Below are positions 52,622 to 61,901 of a stretch of DNA of 64,000 bases, piece by piece. The DNA comes from Haladaptatus pallidirubidus. Lineage in GTDB: Archaea > Halobacteriota > Halobacteria > Halobacteriales > Haladaptataceae. The stretch covers positions 2,728,001-2,792,000 of the forward strand of contig NZ_CP085301.1 of the NCBI RefSeq assembly GCF_020700235.1. Direction: 5' to 3'. Positions within the stretch are counted from its first letter, which is position 1. Each line of letters opens with the position of its first letter. The notes beneath the pieces were generated by a model. The model saw only the letters and a list, made by a program, of their open reading frames with translations. It was not told the origin of the DNA and searched no databases. The translations under genes and the position numbers were made by a program.

Positions 52622-54052
52622 CTACGTTTTCTCCAGTTCAGCCTGCAATTCGTTCGTCAGTTCTCGAAGCCCATCGCTGATTTCGACGGGATACTTCGCA
52701 GGGTCGCGAAGCGACCGGCACTCGGGAGGCAGTTTTCGGCGGCGCTCTCTCGCGCGGTGTGCAATCGCGTCAAGACGCGGCGGGTCGTACACCCTGCTCC
52801 CGTTTTCGAACACGGTGACGAGCTGCTCTTCTCCCGCTAAATTGTCCCCGTCACTGACGTACTCGCCCCGCAGAGCGAGTACGTCCGTTTCGTACCGTTC
52901 TCCGTTCGCGTCACTGTCTCCCTCTTCTTCCCGCTTTTTGCGCCGGACGCTTTTCGCGCCGGGATAGGTTACTTTGCCGGAGGAGAGTTTCATGCTCGGC
53001 ACCATCTCGCCGTCGCGCTCGATTTCTGTGAGTTTGTAGACGAGGTCGAGCGAAGGCGCATCCTCGCTCGTCGTGAGCGCGGTTCCGGGACCGAATCCGG
53101 TTGCGACGCCGCCGCGTTCGAGAAAATCGGTTATCTTGTACTCATCCATTCCGGAGGTGACGAAGATTGGTGAATCGCCGACGATTTCCGAAACGTCCTT
53201 CGAGAGCGCGACGAGGTCGCCCGAATCGAGGCGCACGCCGACCTCGGCGTCGTGTTCGTCGGCCACGTCCCCCGCGATTCGCGCCCCTTCGACGGTGTCG
53301 TAGGTATCGACCAGCAACACCGAGTCGTCGCCGTACTGCTCGGTGAACGTGGAAAACGACTCGCGCTCGTCCGCGAAACTCTGCACCCAAGAGTGGGCCA
53401 TCGTTCCGTAAACGGGAATATCGAAGGTCTCCCCCGCCGAGACGAGCGACGTTCCGTCGAACCCACCGATGACGGCGGCGCGGGCGGCTTTCATCCCGGC
53501 GTCGGTGCCGTGGGCCCGTCGGGAGCCGAAATCGACGAGCGACTGGTCGTTTCCGCCGCGTTCGACCGCTTCTCGCATCCGCACCGCCTTCGTCGCTACG
53601 AGGCTCTCGAAGCCGACTTGGTTCAGCAGGAGCGTCTCTAACAGTTGCCCCTCGAAAATCGGCGCGGTCACCTCCAGAATCGGCTCGTTCGGAAACACCG
53701 GGGTTCCCTCCGGAAGCGCCCGCACTTCCCCCGTGAACTCGAAGCTCGCGAGTCTGTCGAGGAAGTCGTTCTTGAACCCCCGTTTTCGAAGATACGAGAG
53801 GGTTCGCTCACCGAAGGACAGCGTTTCGATGACGGCGATTACCTGCTCCAACCCCGCTGTGAGAACGTAGCCCCTGTCCGGCGGCAGTTCACGAAAAAAC
53901 AGGCTGAAGGTGGCTCGTGGGTTGTGATTTGCGCCGTGATACCCCTGCAACATCGTCAACTCGTAGAGGTCGGTAAACAATCCCAGATTCTCGGGCGTCA
54001 CGTATCCGAAGTTCGGCTCTCCGTTTTCTCCCTCGTTCCCCACCATAGCCAC
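52622..54052 (-). CDS. pncB: Nicotinate phosphoribosyltransferase
   Basis: 476 residues (ATG at 54052 or 54046). It makes nicotinate mononucleotide from nicotinate, PRPP and ATP in NAD salvage. Family marks: FTDLYELTMLQGYH, FFRELPPDRGYVLTAGLEQ, VDFGSRRAHGTDAGMKAARAAVIGGFDGTSLVSAG (with the phosphorylated His region), VRLDSGDLVALSK, and TGFGPGTALTTSEDAP. A Lys/Glu-rich insertion (SVRRKKREEEGDSDANGE) lies near 385. It converges on otsA with a 9-base gap. Confidence 0.95.
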   Translation of the reverse strand: MAMVGNEGENGEPNFGYVTPENLGLFTDLYELTMLQGYHGANHNPRATFSLFFRELPPDRGYVLTAGLEQVIAVIETLSFGERTLSYLRKRGFKNDFLDRLASFEFTGEVRALPEGTPVFPNEPILEVTAPIFEGQLLETLLLNQVGFESLVATKAVRMREAVERGGNDQSLVDFGSRRAHGTDAGMKAARAAVIGGFDGTSLVSAGETFDIPVYGTMAHSWVQSFADERESFSTFTEQYGDDSVLLVDTYDTVEGARIAGDVADEHDAEVGVRLDSGDLVALSKDVSEIVGDSPIFVTSGMDEYKITDFLERGGVATGFGPGTALTTSEDAPSLDLVYKLTEIERDGEMVPSMKLSSGKVTYPGAKSVRRKKREEEGDSDANGERYETDVLALRGEYVSDGDNLAGEEQLVTVFENGSRVYDPPRLDAIAHRARERRRKLPPECRSLRDPAKYPVEISDGLRELTNELQAELEKT

Positions 54053-54151
54053 GGAGACGACGGGAAATCAGTAATAGCTGTGGGCGCGGGTGATGTGTTA
54101 ATTCTTCGCGCGTGGCGTGAGGCGTTTATTCGCTCGCTCCCTACGGGTGGT

Positions 54152-54283
54152 ATGAACTTAGAATCACTGAAACCCGACTTCCTCACGCCGAACTGGAAAT
54201 GCAACGCGTGCGGAAAGAAATACTGGCGCAACCGACGACAGTGTCGGAACTGTCAGAACACGGTTTTCGACCGCGTGCGATAG
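54152..54283 (+). CDS. 43-residue zinc-ribbon protein
   Basis: Reads MNLESLKPDFLTPNWKCNAC, then GKKYWRNRRQCRNCQNTVFD. Four cysteines in CxxC...CxxC spacing make a rubredoxin/zinc-knuckle. Basic residues between the pairs suggest contact with nucleic acid. Similar 40-60-residue CPxCG-type proteins are frequent in haloarchaea and are often missed by gene finders. Convergent with the broken MFS gene, 8 bases apart. Confidence 0.75.
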   Translation: MNLESLKPDFLTPNWKCNACGKKYWRNRRQCRNCQNTVFDRVR

Positions 54284-54291
54284 TTTGATAA

Positions 54292-55686
54292 TTAGCGTCC
54301 GGAGGCGTCGTCCCCTGGAGAGACGTGAATCTCCCCGTCCGCGTCTCGCCGTACCTGTTCGTAGGCAATCGACTTTTCCAGCGAGTAGCCACCCTCCGCG
54401 GTCGGCCCGCAAAAGGCGTCGTACGTCTGCCCACAGGCGAGTTCACCCGGCGTGTCGGCAGTCAGTTGGTCGGTTCGTTCCACCCCGGGACGAACGTCGA
54501 TTTGGGCCGTCTCCGGTAGATACCGCCAGACGAGGACGACGATGAGAATCATCGCGCCCGCGGCGATCGCCGTGGTTCCGTCGTACCCGACCGCGACGTA
54601 GGCACCCCCGGCGAGCGCGCCGCCGATGCCGGAACCGACCTGTCCGATGCCGACCGTGAGGCTCATCAGCGACCCGCGCTGGTCGCCCGAAACCAGTTCC
54701 GTTAGCATCGTCTGAAAGGGTGTCGCGCGCGAGGCGAACAATCCCATCACGACGAAAAACAGCGCGTATACCGCGAAAACCCCGACCGCGAGAAACGGCA
54801 TGGCGAACATGACGACCGCGATTCCGATTGATGCCGCGACGATGACGCGCTTGCGACCCACGCGGTCGGAGAGGGTTCCGGCCTGCGGGCCCGCGAGAAC
54901 GTTCGCGATGCCGCCGACGAAGAACATCGCGCCGATTGCCGTCCCGCTCATACCGAGGGTGGATTCGAGCCACGTCGGGAGGTAGGTCGTGTACAGTGCG
55001 TTGCCCATGAACATCACGATGAACACCACCGTCGCGGCGGCGATTTCGGGTCGCCGGAGGAGGGTCGCGTAGGCATCGATAGCCGACCCGAAGGAGAGTT
55101 TCCCGGCCGCCAGCTGCACGTCGGGTTTCGGCACCGTCGTCCAAACGAGGACGAAGGTCACGGCCATCAGTACGGCGAAGAGGAGAAACGGAATTCGGAA
55201 TCCCAACTGCTCGGCGAGAATCGCGCCGAGCGGAATCCCCGCTATTTGCCCGGCGGCGAAGCCGCTGAACACCCACCCGTTCGCCCAGCCGCGCTGTTCG
55301 CGCGGGAAGTAGTCGCCGACGTAGGCGACCGCCGCGCCGTTCAGGACGCCGCCCGCGATTCCGGCCAGTCCCCTGACTGCCAGCAGGGAGGCGAAATCCC
55401 ACGCTAATCCGTGCGCCGCGAGCGAAACCGTGAGGAGGGCGGTGCCGACCAGCAGAATCTGGTGGCGCCCGACGTGGTCGGAAATCGGGCCGACGACGAG
55501 AGAGAAGGCGCCGACCGCCACCGCGTAGGAGGTAATGAGCGTTCCCAGCACCGCTTCCGGGGCCGAAAGCTGTTCCGCGATTCATGGGAGAATGGGTGCG
55601 ATGATAAGGGCTTGGCTGGCGACGACGAACACCAACAGCCACAGGACGAAGATGACGATGTAATCTCGCTTTCGTTGGTCATTCAT
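54292..55686 (-). pseudogene. MFS transporter with an in-frame TGA near the start
   Basis: From the ATG at 55686 the first 34 codons give MNDQRKRDYIVIFVLWLLVF and the rest of helix one, then TGA at 55582-55584 (CGA to TGA would restore Arg). Without the stop the frame continues for 464 sense codons with 12 helices and the MFS signature VGPISDHVGRHQILLVGTALL. After helix 12 a cysteine-bearing tail ends the protein. Reinitiation at a GTG near 55551 would lose helix one. Homologues are multidrug or arabinose-efflux-like permeases. Either an inactivating mutation or a base-call error. Confidence 0.85.
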
Positions 55687-56218
55687 TTCGTTCGCCTCTG
55701 CTGGTCGGTGGTAGTTTTATTGGCACTCGGTTTCCCCCTCTACTCGCAGGAAAGGACGGGTCGAACGGACAAAAGGCCATCTAGATGTGATGAAACGGAG
55801 TGTTACAGGGGTCTGAATGAGTGAATGAATGCTTCCGACTTCAATGAAACTACCACTGTCGGGAATCTACTGCGAATCTCTGCGGTTTGTTTTGAGATGG
55901 TGTTTACGAGGTTTGTTTTGAGATGATGTTTGCAAGTCACGACTCTAATGAAACCGCCCCCGCACCGCCTTAGCCACGAACCTCCCCAACCGATTCCTTC
56001 ACTCGCTAACGCTCGTTCACTCATCCCTCGCGCGCGCTTTCAGCCGTTTTCTTGTAATTCCAATGCTAGAAAATGCTTTCACGGTGAGCTCCCTCCGGCT
56101 AATTCACCATCTCGCCGTGTCAGCCCGCAGAGTAACGGACTAAGCCATTTTTCAAAACCAAAGCCTGCCCGTCGTCCCTGCCCCGAACTTTATCTCCCGT
56201 GAAAAGCCATACATCAGC
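55687..56218. repeat. Intergenic region with direct repeats and a dispersed repeat
   Basis: About 530 bases. Two 24-bp direct repeats start with GGTTTGTTTTGAGATG at 55884-55907 and 55910-55933 (22 of 24 identical, period 26). After them 55945-56045 carries the same dispersed repeat as 16245-16355 (CCTCCCCAACCGATTC and TCATCCCTCGCGCGCG blocks). No gene seen; the flanking stop-rich frames are random. Confidence 0.6.
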
Positions 56219-56219
56219 A

Positions 56220-57466
56220 TGGAACGCTACGACGCCCTCTACCGCCTGTACGACGAGTTCGACGCGAAAACCCTCAGAGCGTATCAAGACTTCGTCGACC
56301 TGTTTCCACCCGTAGATTCTCGCGTCGCGCTGGAACACTGGCAGTCCGCGAGCGAGGAACTGGAGGAACGAAAGGACGAAATTCGCGGAGCGTTCGACGC
56401 GGGCGAAACCTACGCCACCATCGCCGCGCACGCCACGCGTGACCAAGCGTTCGCCGGGCTCGACCTCTACTCGAAGTACGAGCGGGCGGTAAACGCGCTG
56501 GTGCTCGACGTGGACGAAACCCTGCGCTCGGCGGGCGGAACGGACAACGAGATTCCGCGGGAGACGCTCCATCTGTTGACCGAATTTCACGAGAATGGGA
56601 TGCCAATCGTCGTCTGCACTGGGCAGACGCTGGAGAACGTGAAGGGGTTCGCCATTCAGGGCCTCGGCAACGAAATCGTTCACTCGGGCGACCTGAGCAT
56701 CGTCTACGAGGCCGGAACGGGCGTTTTCACGCCGGGCCACGGCGCGGAGACGAAACGCCTGCTGTACGAGGAGTTGGACGAGGAAATTCGAACCATCTTC
56801 GACGCGGTTCGTTCACAGGTGCTGTCATCGGCACCCGACGAACTCCGGCGGTGCACTCACCTGCAGGGCAACGAGTTCAACGTCACGATGAAGCCGAACT
56901 TCGAAACCGGCAGTTCGCGGGCGGTCGAAATCATCGACGACGCGCTGGTCTACCTGCTCGATCTGCTCGGCGAGACGGTAGTAGAGAGTGGAAGGGGAGA
57001 TGCGGAGGGAACCGGGAACGACTGGGCGCGGGCGTACTACGCCGACAGCGACCCGGAAATCCGCGGCGTATTGGAAGAACAGGGCGAAACGCCCGAAGCC
57101 GACGTGGCGACGATTCCGGAGGACGTGCGGGATACCTTCGACCGAATCGACGTCGCCTACTACGAGGGCGACGCCGCCGAAATCGGCAGTCGGGAGTTGA
57201 ACAAGGTCGTCGGCGTGAAAGGCGCGCTGGACGTACTCGGCGTGGACGACCCCTTCACGCTCGTCATGGGCGACAGCAAGAGCGACCTCCGCGTCATGCA
57301 GTGGGTGAACGAACACGACTCTGGCATCGCCGCCGCGCCGGAACACTCCTCGCGCGACGTGTTAGACCACGTCGCCAAAACCGACGAACTCATCTACGAC
57401 CAAGGGAAGGCGGGCGACGTACTTCGAACCGTCTACATGATGAATCGGTTGGCCCGATTAGGATAG
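56220..57466 (+). CDS. HAD-superfamily phosphatase
   Basis: About 415 residues from the ATG at 56220 (MERYDALYRLYDEFDAKT). An N-terminal helical domain (1-85) precedes the HAD core: the nucleophile motif LVLDVDETLRSAGG (DxDxT, about 95), IVVCTGQTLENV for motif II, and VMGDSKSDLRVM for motif IV. A long mixed cap lies at about 165-335. It resembles sugar-phosphatases of the sucrose-phosphate or trehalose-phosphate type. It could dephosphorylate trehalose-6-phosphate from OtsA (inference), but substrate is unproven. Confidence 0.82.
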
Positions 57467-57518
57467 ACTTGCGAGTACAGGCAAAGCGCGTTTTCAGTCG
57501 GCTTTCGAAAGGACTCGT

Positions 57519-57662
57519 ATGAACGAATGCCCCGTTTGTGGAACGGAACTGTACGAGAATCGAGACACCGAGTTCGTCAGTCATCACCTCGGCGAGCAGT
57601 ATCGGTTCTGCTCGGCGGAGCATCGGGATCAGTTCGAAACATCGCCGGGCGAGTACGTCTGA
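57519..57662 (+). CDS. 47-residue YHS/TRASH-like metal-binding protein
   Basis: Reads MNECPVCGTELYENRDTEFV, then SHHLGEQYRFCSAEHRDQFE. The order C-x-x-C...H-H...C-x-x-x-H...F matches the YHS/TRASH fold, which binds a metal such as Cu, Ni or Zn and often serves as a metal sensor or chaperone domain. Alone here, 52 nt after the HAD phosphatase. Too short to be found by length-based gene calling. Confidence 0.8.
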   Translation: MNECPVCGTELYENRDTEFVSHHLGEQYRFCSAEHRDQFETSPGEYV

Positions 57663-57846
57663 GGTCAGTTGTATCGATTGCGATACCCGACGAGTCGCCG
57701 ATTCGCTGCAATCGCCACTGACGGAACCACACATCGCGAAATAGAATACATCGATTATGTTTTACTGCACTATATGAATAATATTGCCAGAAATGGACGG
57801 AAATGAATAACACCGAGAAACCGAGGTAAAGGAGCCGAAAGGTGGC

Positions 57847-58119
57847 TCAGGCGTTCACTTGAACGCGCACCGTGTCGCCCGCTTCGACGGGACTGTGGGC
57901 CGAGAGGGGTTCGGCGTCGCGTCCCGACTCGCGGAGGACGCGGGTGTCGGAGCGGAGGCCGAGGCCGTCCACGATTCCGGCGCGGACTTGCTGGCCGTAC
58001 TGCTCGCCGAGTCGCTCCACCACATCCTCGACGGTTGCCTCCTCCGGCACTGCGACGCGGGCGTCGCGGGTTCCGGTTCGCGCGACCATCGGGCCGGTAA
58101 GTTTAACTGTGACGTTCAT
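57847..58119 (-). CDS. MoaD/ThiS-like beta-grasp protein without C-terminal Gly-Gly
   Basis: 90 residues from the ATG at 58119 (MNVTVKLTGPMVARTG). The beta-grasp pattern of MoaD and SAMPs is clear: DARVAVPEEATVEDVVERLGEQYGQQVRAG and a final VEAGDTVRVQVNA. SAMP and MoaD end in Gly-Gly, which is thiocarboxylated or conjugated; here it ends Val-Asn-Ala. It cannot act by that mechanism unless processed. Perhaps a scaffold or regulatory paralogue. Confidence 0.8.
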   Translation of the reverse strand: MNVTVKLTGPMVARTGTRDARVAVPEEATVEDVVERLGEQYGQQVRAGIVDGLGLRSDTRVLRESGRDAEPLSAHSPVEAGDTVRVQVNA

Positions 58120-58219
58120 ACTCACACTGTTGTTCCCCTGCAACAAAAAGTTTACTCATACTCGAAAAAGTCCTACCGAGACGAAACCGCTTATGGGGCC
58201 GGGCGATGACCAACCAGGT

Positions 58220-59134
58220 ATGTCGCACGCACCTGACCCGGGGTCGGACGACCCGCTCTCCCTGCACGGCGTCGTTCCACCCACGATTACGGCGTTTCAC
58301 GAGGACGAATCGGTCGATTACGAAGCGACGGCGGCTCACGCCGAGTTCGTCGAGGACGGCGGCGCGCACGGCGTTTTCCCGCTCGGAACAAACGGCGAGT
58401 TTCCGCTCCTGACAGGCGAAGAAAAGCGCGGCGTAGTCGAAGCGGTCGTGGACGCCGTGGACGACGTGCCAGTCATCGCGGGTGTCGGCGCGCCGAGTAC
58501 ATACGAAACCGTGTCGCACGCGGAACACGCGGAATCGGTCGGTGCGGACGGCCTCGTCGTCGTCACGCCGTACTACTTCCCGCTCGACCACGAGGCGGCG
58601 GTTTCGCACTACCGTCGCGTATGCGAGGCAGTCGATGTGCCGGTGTACGTCTACCACATCCCGAGCAAAACCGGCAATTCACTGTCGCTCGACACGGTTG
58701 CCGACCTCGCCGAAATCCCGAATCTCGCTGGGCTCAAAGATTCGAGCAAGGACGTGCCGTGGTTAGGGCAAGCCATCGACGCACATCCGGAGCTTACCTT
58801 CCTCGCGGGCTCCGACTCCCTGCTCTTCCCCGGCCTCGAAATCGGCTGTTCGGGCATGGTTAGCGCGGTCGCCAACGCATTCCCGGAACTTGTCGTCTCC
58901 CTTTACGACGCCTACGACGACGGCGACGAAGCTCGTGCTCGTGAACTCCAGAGCACGGTCTATGCGGTTCGAGACGCCCTGAAGGGCGGGTCGTACATGG
59001 CCGGTGTGAAGACGGCGCTCGACGTTCGGAATCTCGATTTCTCGCCCGGGCCGCTCCGGAGTCCGCTCCGGAAGATGGACGACTCGGATAGGGCGGAGCT
59101 CGAATCCGACCTCCGCGCGTTGGAGTTACTCTGA
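58220..59134 (+). CDS. DHDPS/N-acetylneuraminate-lyase-family aldolase
   Basis: 304 residues from the ATG at 58220 (MSHAPDPGSDDPLSLHGVVP). A class I aldolase: the Schiff-base Lys in LAGLKDSSKD, the Tyr of PYYFP and the GTNGE pyruvate-carboxylate loop. It could be dihydrodipicolinate synthase (dapA) or 2-keto-3-deoxygluconate/KDPG aldolase (kdgA). The sugar-acid dehydratase gene 2.8 kb downstream favours a KDG-type aldolase (inference). Divergent from the beta-grasp gene. Confidence 0.85.
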   Translation: MSHAPDPGSDDPLSLHGVVPPTITAFHEDESVDYEATAAHAEFVEDGGAHGVFPLGTNGEFPLLTGEEKRGVVEAVVDAVDDVPVIAGVGAPSTYETVSHAEHAESVGADGLVVVTPYYFPLDHEAAVSHYRRVCEAVDVPVYVYHIPSKTGNSLSLDTVADLAEIPNLAGLKDSSKDVPWLGQAIDAHPELTFLAGSDSLLFPGLEIGCSGMVSAVANAFPELVVSLYDAYDDGDEARARELQSTVYAVRDALKGGSYMAGVKTALDVRNLDFSPGPLRSPLRKMDDSDRAELESDLRALELL

Positions 59135-59201
59135 GGTTTCTCGCGAGTAGGCCGTTCTTTCGGGGAGTGGCTATAACACGGAGGGGGTCGTTCGGAAGTC
59201 T

Positions 59202-60095
59202 ATGGCTTCCTCGCGCGTCCTCGCAGTCGGACTGGTCGCTTTGTGTTTACTCGGTGGTGTCGCCGACGCTCGACCGCTCGTTTCGTCTCTCGAACCGTCT
59301 TCGACCGATAGCTCTCCGACTGACGTTTCTTTAACCGAATTCTCACTGGCTGACGCATCTCTCGACAGAACGCAACCGTCCCGTATCGGTTCGTGCACGA
59401 AAATCACGGAGTCCGGACATTACGTTCTCGGGCAGGACATCAAAAACGGCAAGACGCGCATCTCCACCGGTTGCATCGACATCCGGGCAGATCACGTCGT
59501 TCTCGACGGCCGCGGCCACCTCCTCGATGGTTTTGGGGTTAGCGACACCAGCGGCGTGCTGGTTGACGATGCTTCGAACGTGACCGTCAGAAACCTCCAC
59601 GTTAAGGACTGGAATCGGGGTATCACCGTCAGAAACGCGGAGAACGTGGCGGTTCGTAACGTGACCGCTTCGAACAACGCGATCGGCATCGACGTAACCG
59701 ATTCCGACGCTCGACTGGTCGAAAACACCGTTCACGGCGATTTGAAGGGTCTCGTTCTCACCGACCCCTGGGACGACGAACTCGAACGGAACGACATCAG
59801 CGATAACCACGTCGTGAACGTCTACGCGCCCCTTGCAGTCGTGGACGTTTTCGGCGTCCGACTCACGCTCGGCCCGCCGCTCGACCCCGACCGAGACGGG
59901 CAGTACGAGGACGTGACTGGAAGTGGCGATACGGGCGTCTGGGACATCGTGGCGCTTCCCGCCGTCGTCGTCGCCGACGCGATCGGCCTCGCAAACGTTC
60001 AGGCGGAACAGCGAAACGCTCTCGATTTCGACGGGGATGGAAATTTAGACCACGGCGATTTGCTAGCGTACGCTGGACTCACGCCGCCAGCGTGA
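59202..60095 (+). CDS. Secreted right-handed beta-helix protein with EF-hand/dockerin-like end
   Basis: 297 residues with an N-terminal signal peptide (about 1-23, LAVGLVALCLLGGVADA). Repeats of about 24 residues follow NosD/CASH rules: GCIDIRADHVVLDGRGHLLDG, GVLVDDASNVTVRNLHVKDW, GITVRNAENVAVRNVTASNN, GIDVTDSDARLVENTVHG. The end LDFDGDGNLDHGDLLAYAG is a calcium-binding EF/dockerin-type loop. Acts outside the cell, perhaps on polysaccharide or as a surface scaffold. Dockerin without a cohesin gene nearby. Confidence 0.85.
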   Translation: MASSRVLAVGLVALCLLGGVADARPLVSSLEPSSTDSSPTDVSLTEFSLADASLDRTQPSRIGSCTKITESGHYVLGQDIKNGKTRISTGCIDIRADHVVLDGRGHLLDGFGVSDTSGVLVDDASNVTVRNLHVKDWNRGITVRNAENVAVRNVTASNNAIGIDVTDSDARLVENTVHGDLKGLVLTDPWDDELERNDISDNHVVNVYAPLAVVDVFGVRLTLGPPLDPDRDGQYEDVTGSGDTGVWDIVALPAVVVADAIGLANVQAEQRNALDFDGDGNLDHGDLLAYAGLTPPA

Positions 60096-60156
60096 GTCCG
60101 ACCGCACCGTAACGTCGGTAATCGGTTTATCGGAAATTCGCCGCTCGCTACGTCAG

Positions 60157-61275
60157 TCACGAACCTCCCGAATTTGCCCGCTCCGGTACCTCTTTCGCCC
60201 ACTCCGGCCATTCCATTCTCTGTTCTCCCGAAAAGGAGTCGTCGCCCGACATCGATTTGATAGCCCGGGCGTCCTTCTCGCTCCAGACCGCGCCGTCCTC
60301 GTGGAAGACGCCGTTCAGAATCCCGCGTTTGCGCTGGCTCAACATGTAGGCCGGTTTGAGCATGAGCGACCAGAAGAAGTTGCCGACGCCGGAATCGCGG
60401 ATGGGAGGAACGATCGACGCATAGCGCGGCCCGCGCTTGGTTGGCGGGACGTCTTTCTGTCCCCAACCGAAGTTGGCGATTCGTTGCCACTCCGTGAGCC
60501 ACACCGGCATCCCGGCGCTTCGCTGAAGTTTGTTCGCCTGCTCGAGAACTTCACGATAGATCTCTTGCGTATTCGGGTAGTTGTAATGGAACTGCATCAC
60601 ATCGACTCCCCAATCGTAGTAGTCGGTGACGTTCGCCAAACTCGTCGCACCGACCGTCAACGGAACGTCGCCACGCTCCTTGCGAATCACGCGGAACATT
60701 TCTCGGGCGAATCGCTTCTTCCACGGACGCCATCCGGGTTCGTTCATCACTTCGATGGCAAGGACGCGCTCGTCGTCGCGGTAGCGGTTCATCACCCATT
60801 CAGCGAATCGGGTTGCCCCCCCCCATCTGTCCGGGTTCCTCATCACTTGCTTTCCCGGCGACCAGACCGAGGTTCCCGTCCACGGATCCGTATCGTAGAG
60901 GTTTTTCGGAACCGGCGGGCGTCCGACTCCCTCGAAAATCCCGAGGATGATCCGTATCCCGTGCGATTCCGCGGTTCGAAGGAAGTGGTCTACCGCCCTA
61001 CCGAACGACTCTCTATCCTTGTGCCACGCTTCGTAACTCAACCACGTCCGAAGGGCGTTCAAGTCGAGTCGGGCGGCGAACCCCATGTCCCGCTCCGTGA
61101 CACCGCGTTCGTATGTGTGCCACATCTGGAAGGTGTTCATCGCTCGTGCCGGAATATACATCGCACCGCGAACATCGACTGGTGGTTCCTGGGCATCGGC
61201 TACGCATCCCGCGAGTGAGACCGCAGACGCGACGCCGGTAGCGAGGAACCCCCGTCTCGTACACCGACGAGTCAT
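60157..61275 (-). CDS. Tat lipoprotein with GH5-like glycosidase fold
   Basis: 372 residues. Tat signal (RRGFLATGVASAVSL) with lipobox SLAGC (Cys23). TIM-barrel clan GH-A pattern: FAARLDLNALRTWLSYEAW, the acid/base Glu in LAIEVMNEPGW, and the nucleophile Glu in MPVWLTEWQRI. Probably an endo-glycanase of the cellulase type displayed on the cell surface; substrate is unknown. Convergent with the beta-helix gene (61 nt). The two could form a surface polysaccharide-degrading pair. Confidence 0.82.
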   Translation of the reverse strand: MTRRCTRRGFLATGVASAVSLAGCVADAQEPPVDVRGAMYIPARAMNTFQMWHTYERGVTERDMGFAARLDLNALRTWLSYEAWHKDRESFGRAVDHFLRTAESHGIRIILGIFEGVGRPPVPKNLYDTDPWTGTSVWSPGKQVMRNPDRWGGATRFAEWVMNRYRDDERVLAIEVMNEPGWRPWKKRFAREMFRVIRKERGDVPLTVGATSLANVTDYYDWGVDVMQFHYNYPNTQEIYREVLEQANKLQRSAGMPVWLTEWQRIANFGWGQKDVPPTKRGPRYASIVPPIRDSGVGNFFWSLMLKPAYMLSQRKRGILNGVFHEDGAVWSEKDARAIKSMSGDDSFSGEQRMEWPEWAKEVPERANSGGS

Positions 61276-61727
61276 ACAGTCGCGGACAACCCCACCCTAC
61301 CTGAAAGTGATGGTTTGTTTACTGATACTACGCCAAAACGTGACCTCGATTTGCCGTCCGAGTATAGTTTTCCGGTGACTAGTGAAATCGACGGATATTG
61401 CTCTCTGACGGGTTGAAATAGTACGCGACGTCTCCGCTGACTTACGACGGCGCAGACCCTCCCACGTTCGACCGAGTGAAGCGAAGTCGAGCCAGCGAAC
61501 CGTAATTTGCGGTTCGCTCGGTTATTCACACAAATAGGGATATCTCGACAGTTCCTCGAACTGACTTTCACTTAGAGACTTCTTAACCGACAGCACAACC
61601 GACGACGAAACTGATTTCGTAGAGTCGCTGTTTTTCCACCAACGGACGGGAACGGTCGGCCTATCCGTCCGCGTCATTGGTTAACTGGTCAATAGTAAGG
61701 ACGACGCAAGTAGAAGGGACAAACGAG
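61276..61727. other. Intergenic region with an inverted repeat
   Basis: About 450 bases. Only one clear structure: AGCGAACCG (61494-61502), 7-nt loop, CGGTTCGCT (61510-61518). No TATA box or frame of coding character before 61690. Confidence 0.6.
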
Positions 61728-61853
61728 ATGCCAGAACAGCAGACCGCCCCACGGGTCGTCGGCTACTATCGCCGCGGTCGGTACGAACTCCGAACGGAGG
61801 ATTCTGTCCACGCGTGGATAAGCGCCGAAAAACCGGTCGACGTACGACAGTGA
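61728..61853 (+). CDS. 41-residue conserved small protein (DUF7331-like)
   Basis: Reads MPEQQTAPRVVGYYRRGRYE, then LRTEDSVHAWISAEKPVDVR and Q. A beta-hairpin-like Tyr/Arg pattern (YYRRGRYEL) and Trp are typical of haloarchaeal DUF7331, which I recall as a 40-60-residue family of unknown role. A GAAGGG-like site lies 13-18 nt before the ATG. Divergent from the GH5-like gene and 48 nt before the dehydratase gene. Confidence 0.7.
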   Translation: MPEQQTAPRVVGYYRRGRYELRTEDSVHAWISAEKPVDVRQ

Positions 61854-61901
61854 GCGACCGATACCATTCAAACTTTTACTCTGGACTGAGTACGCGGCGG
61901 T

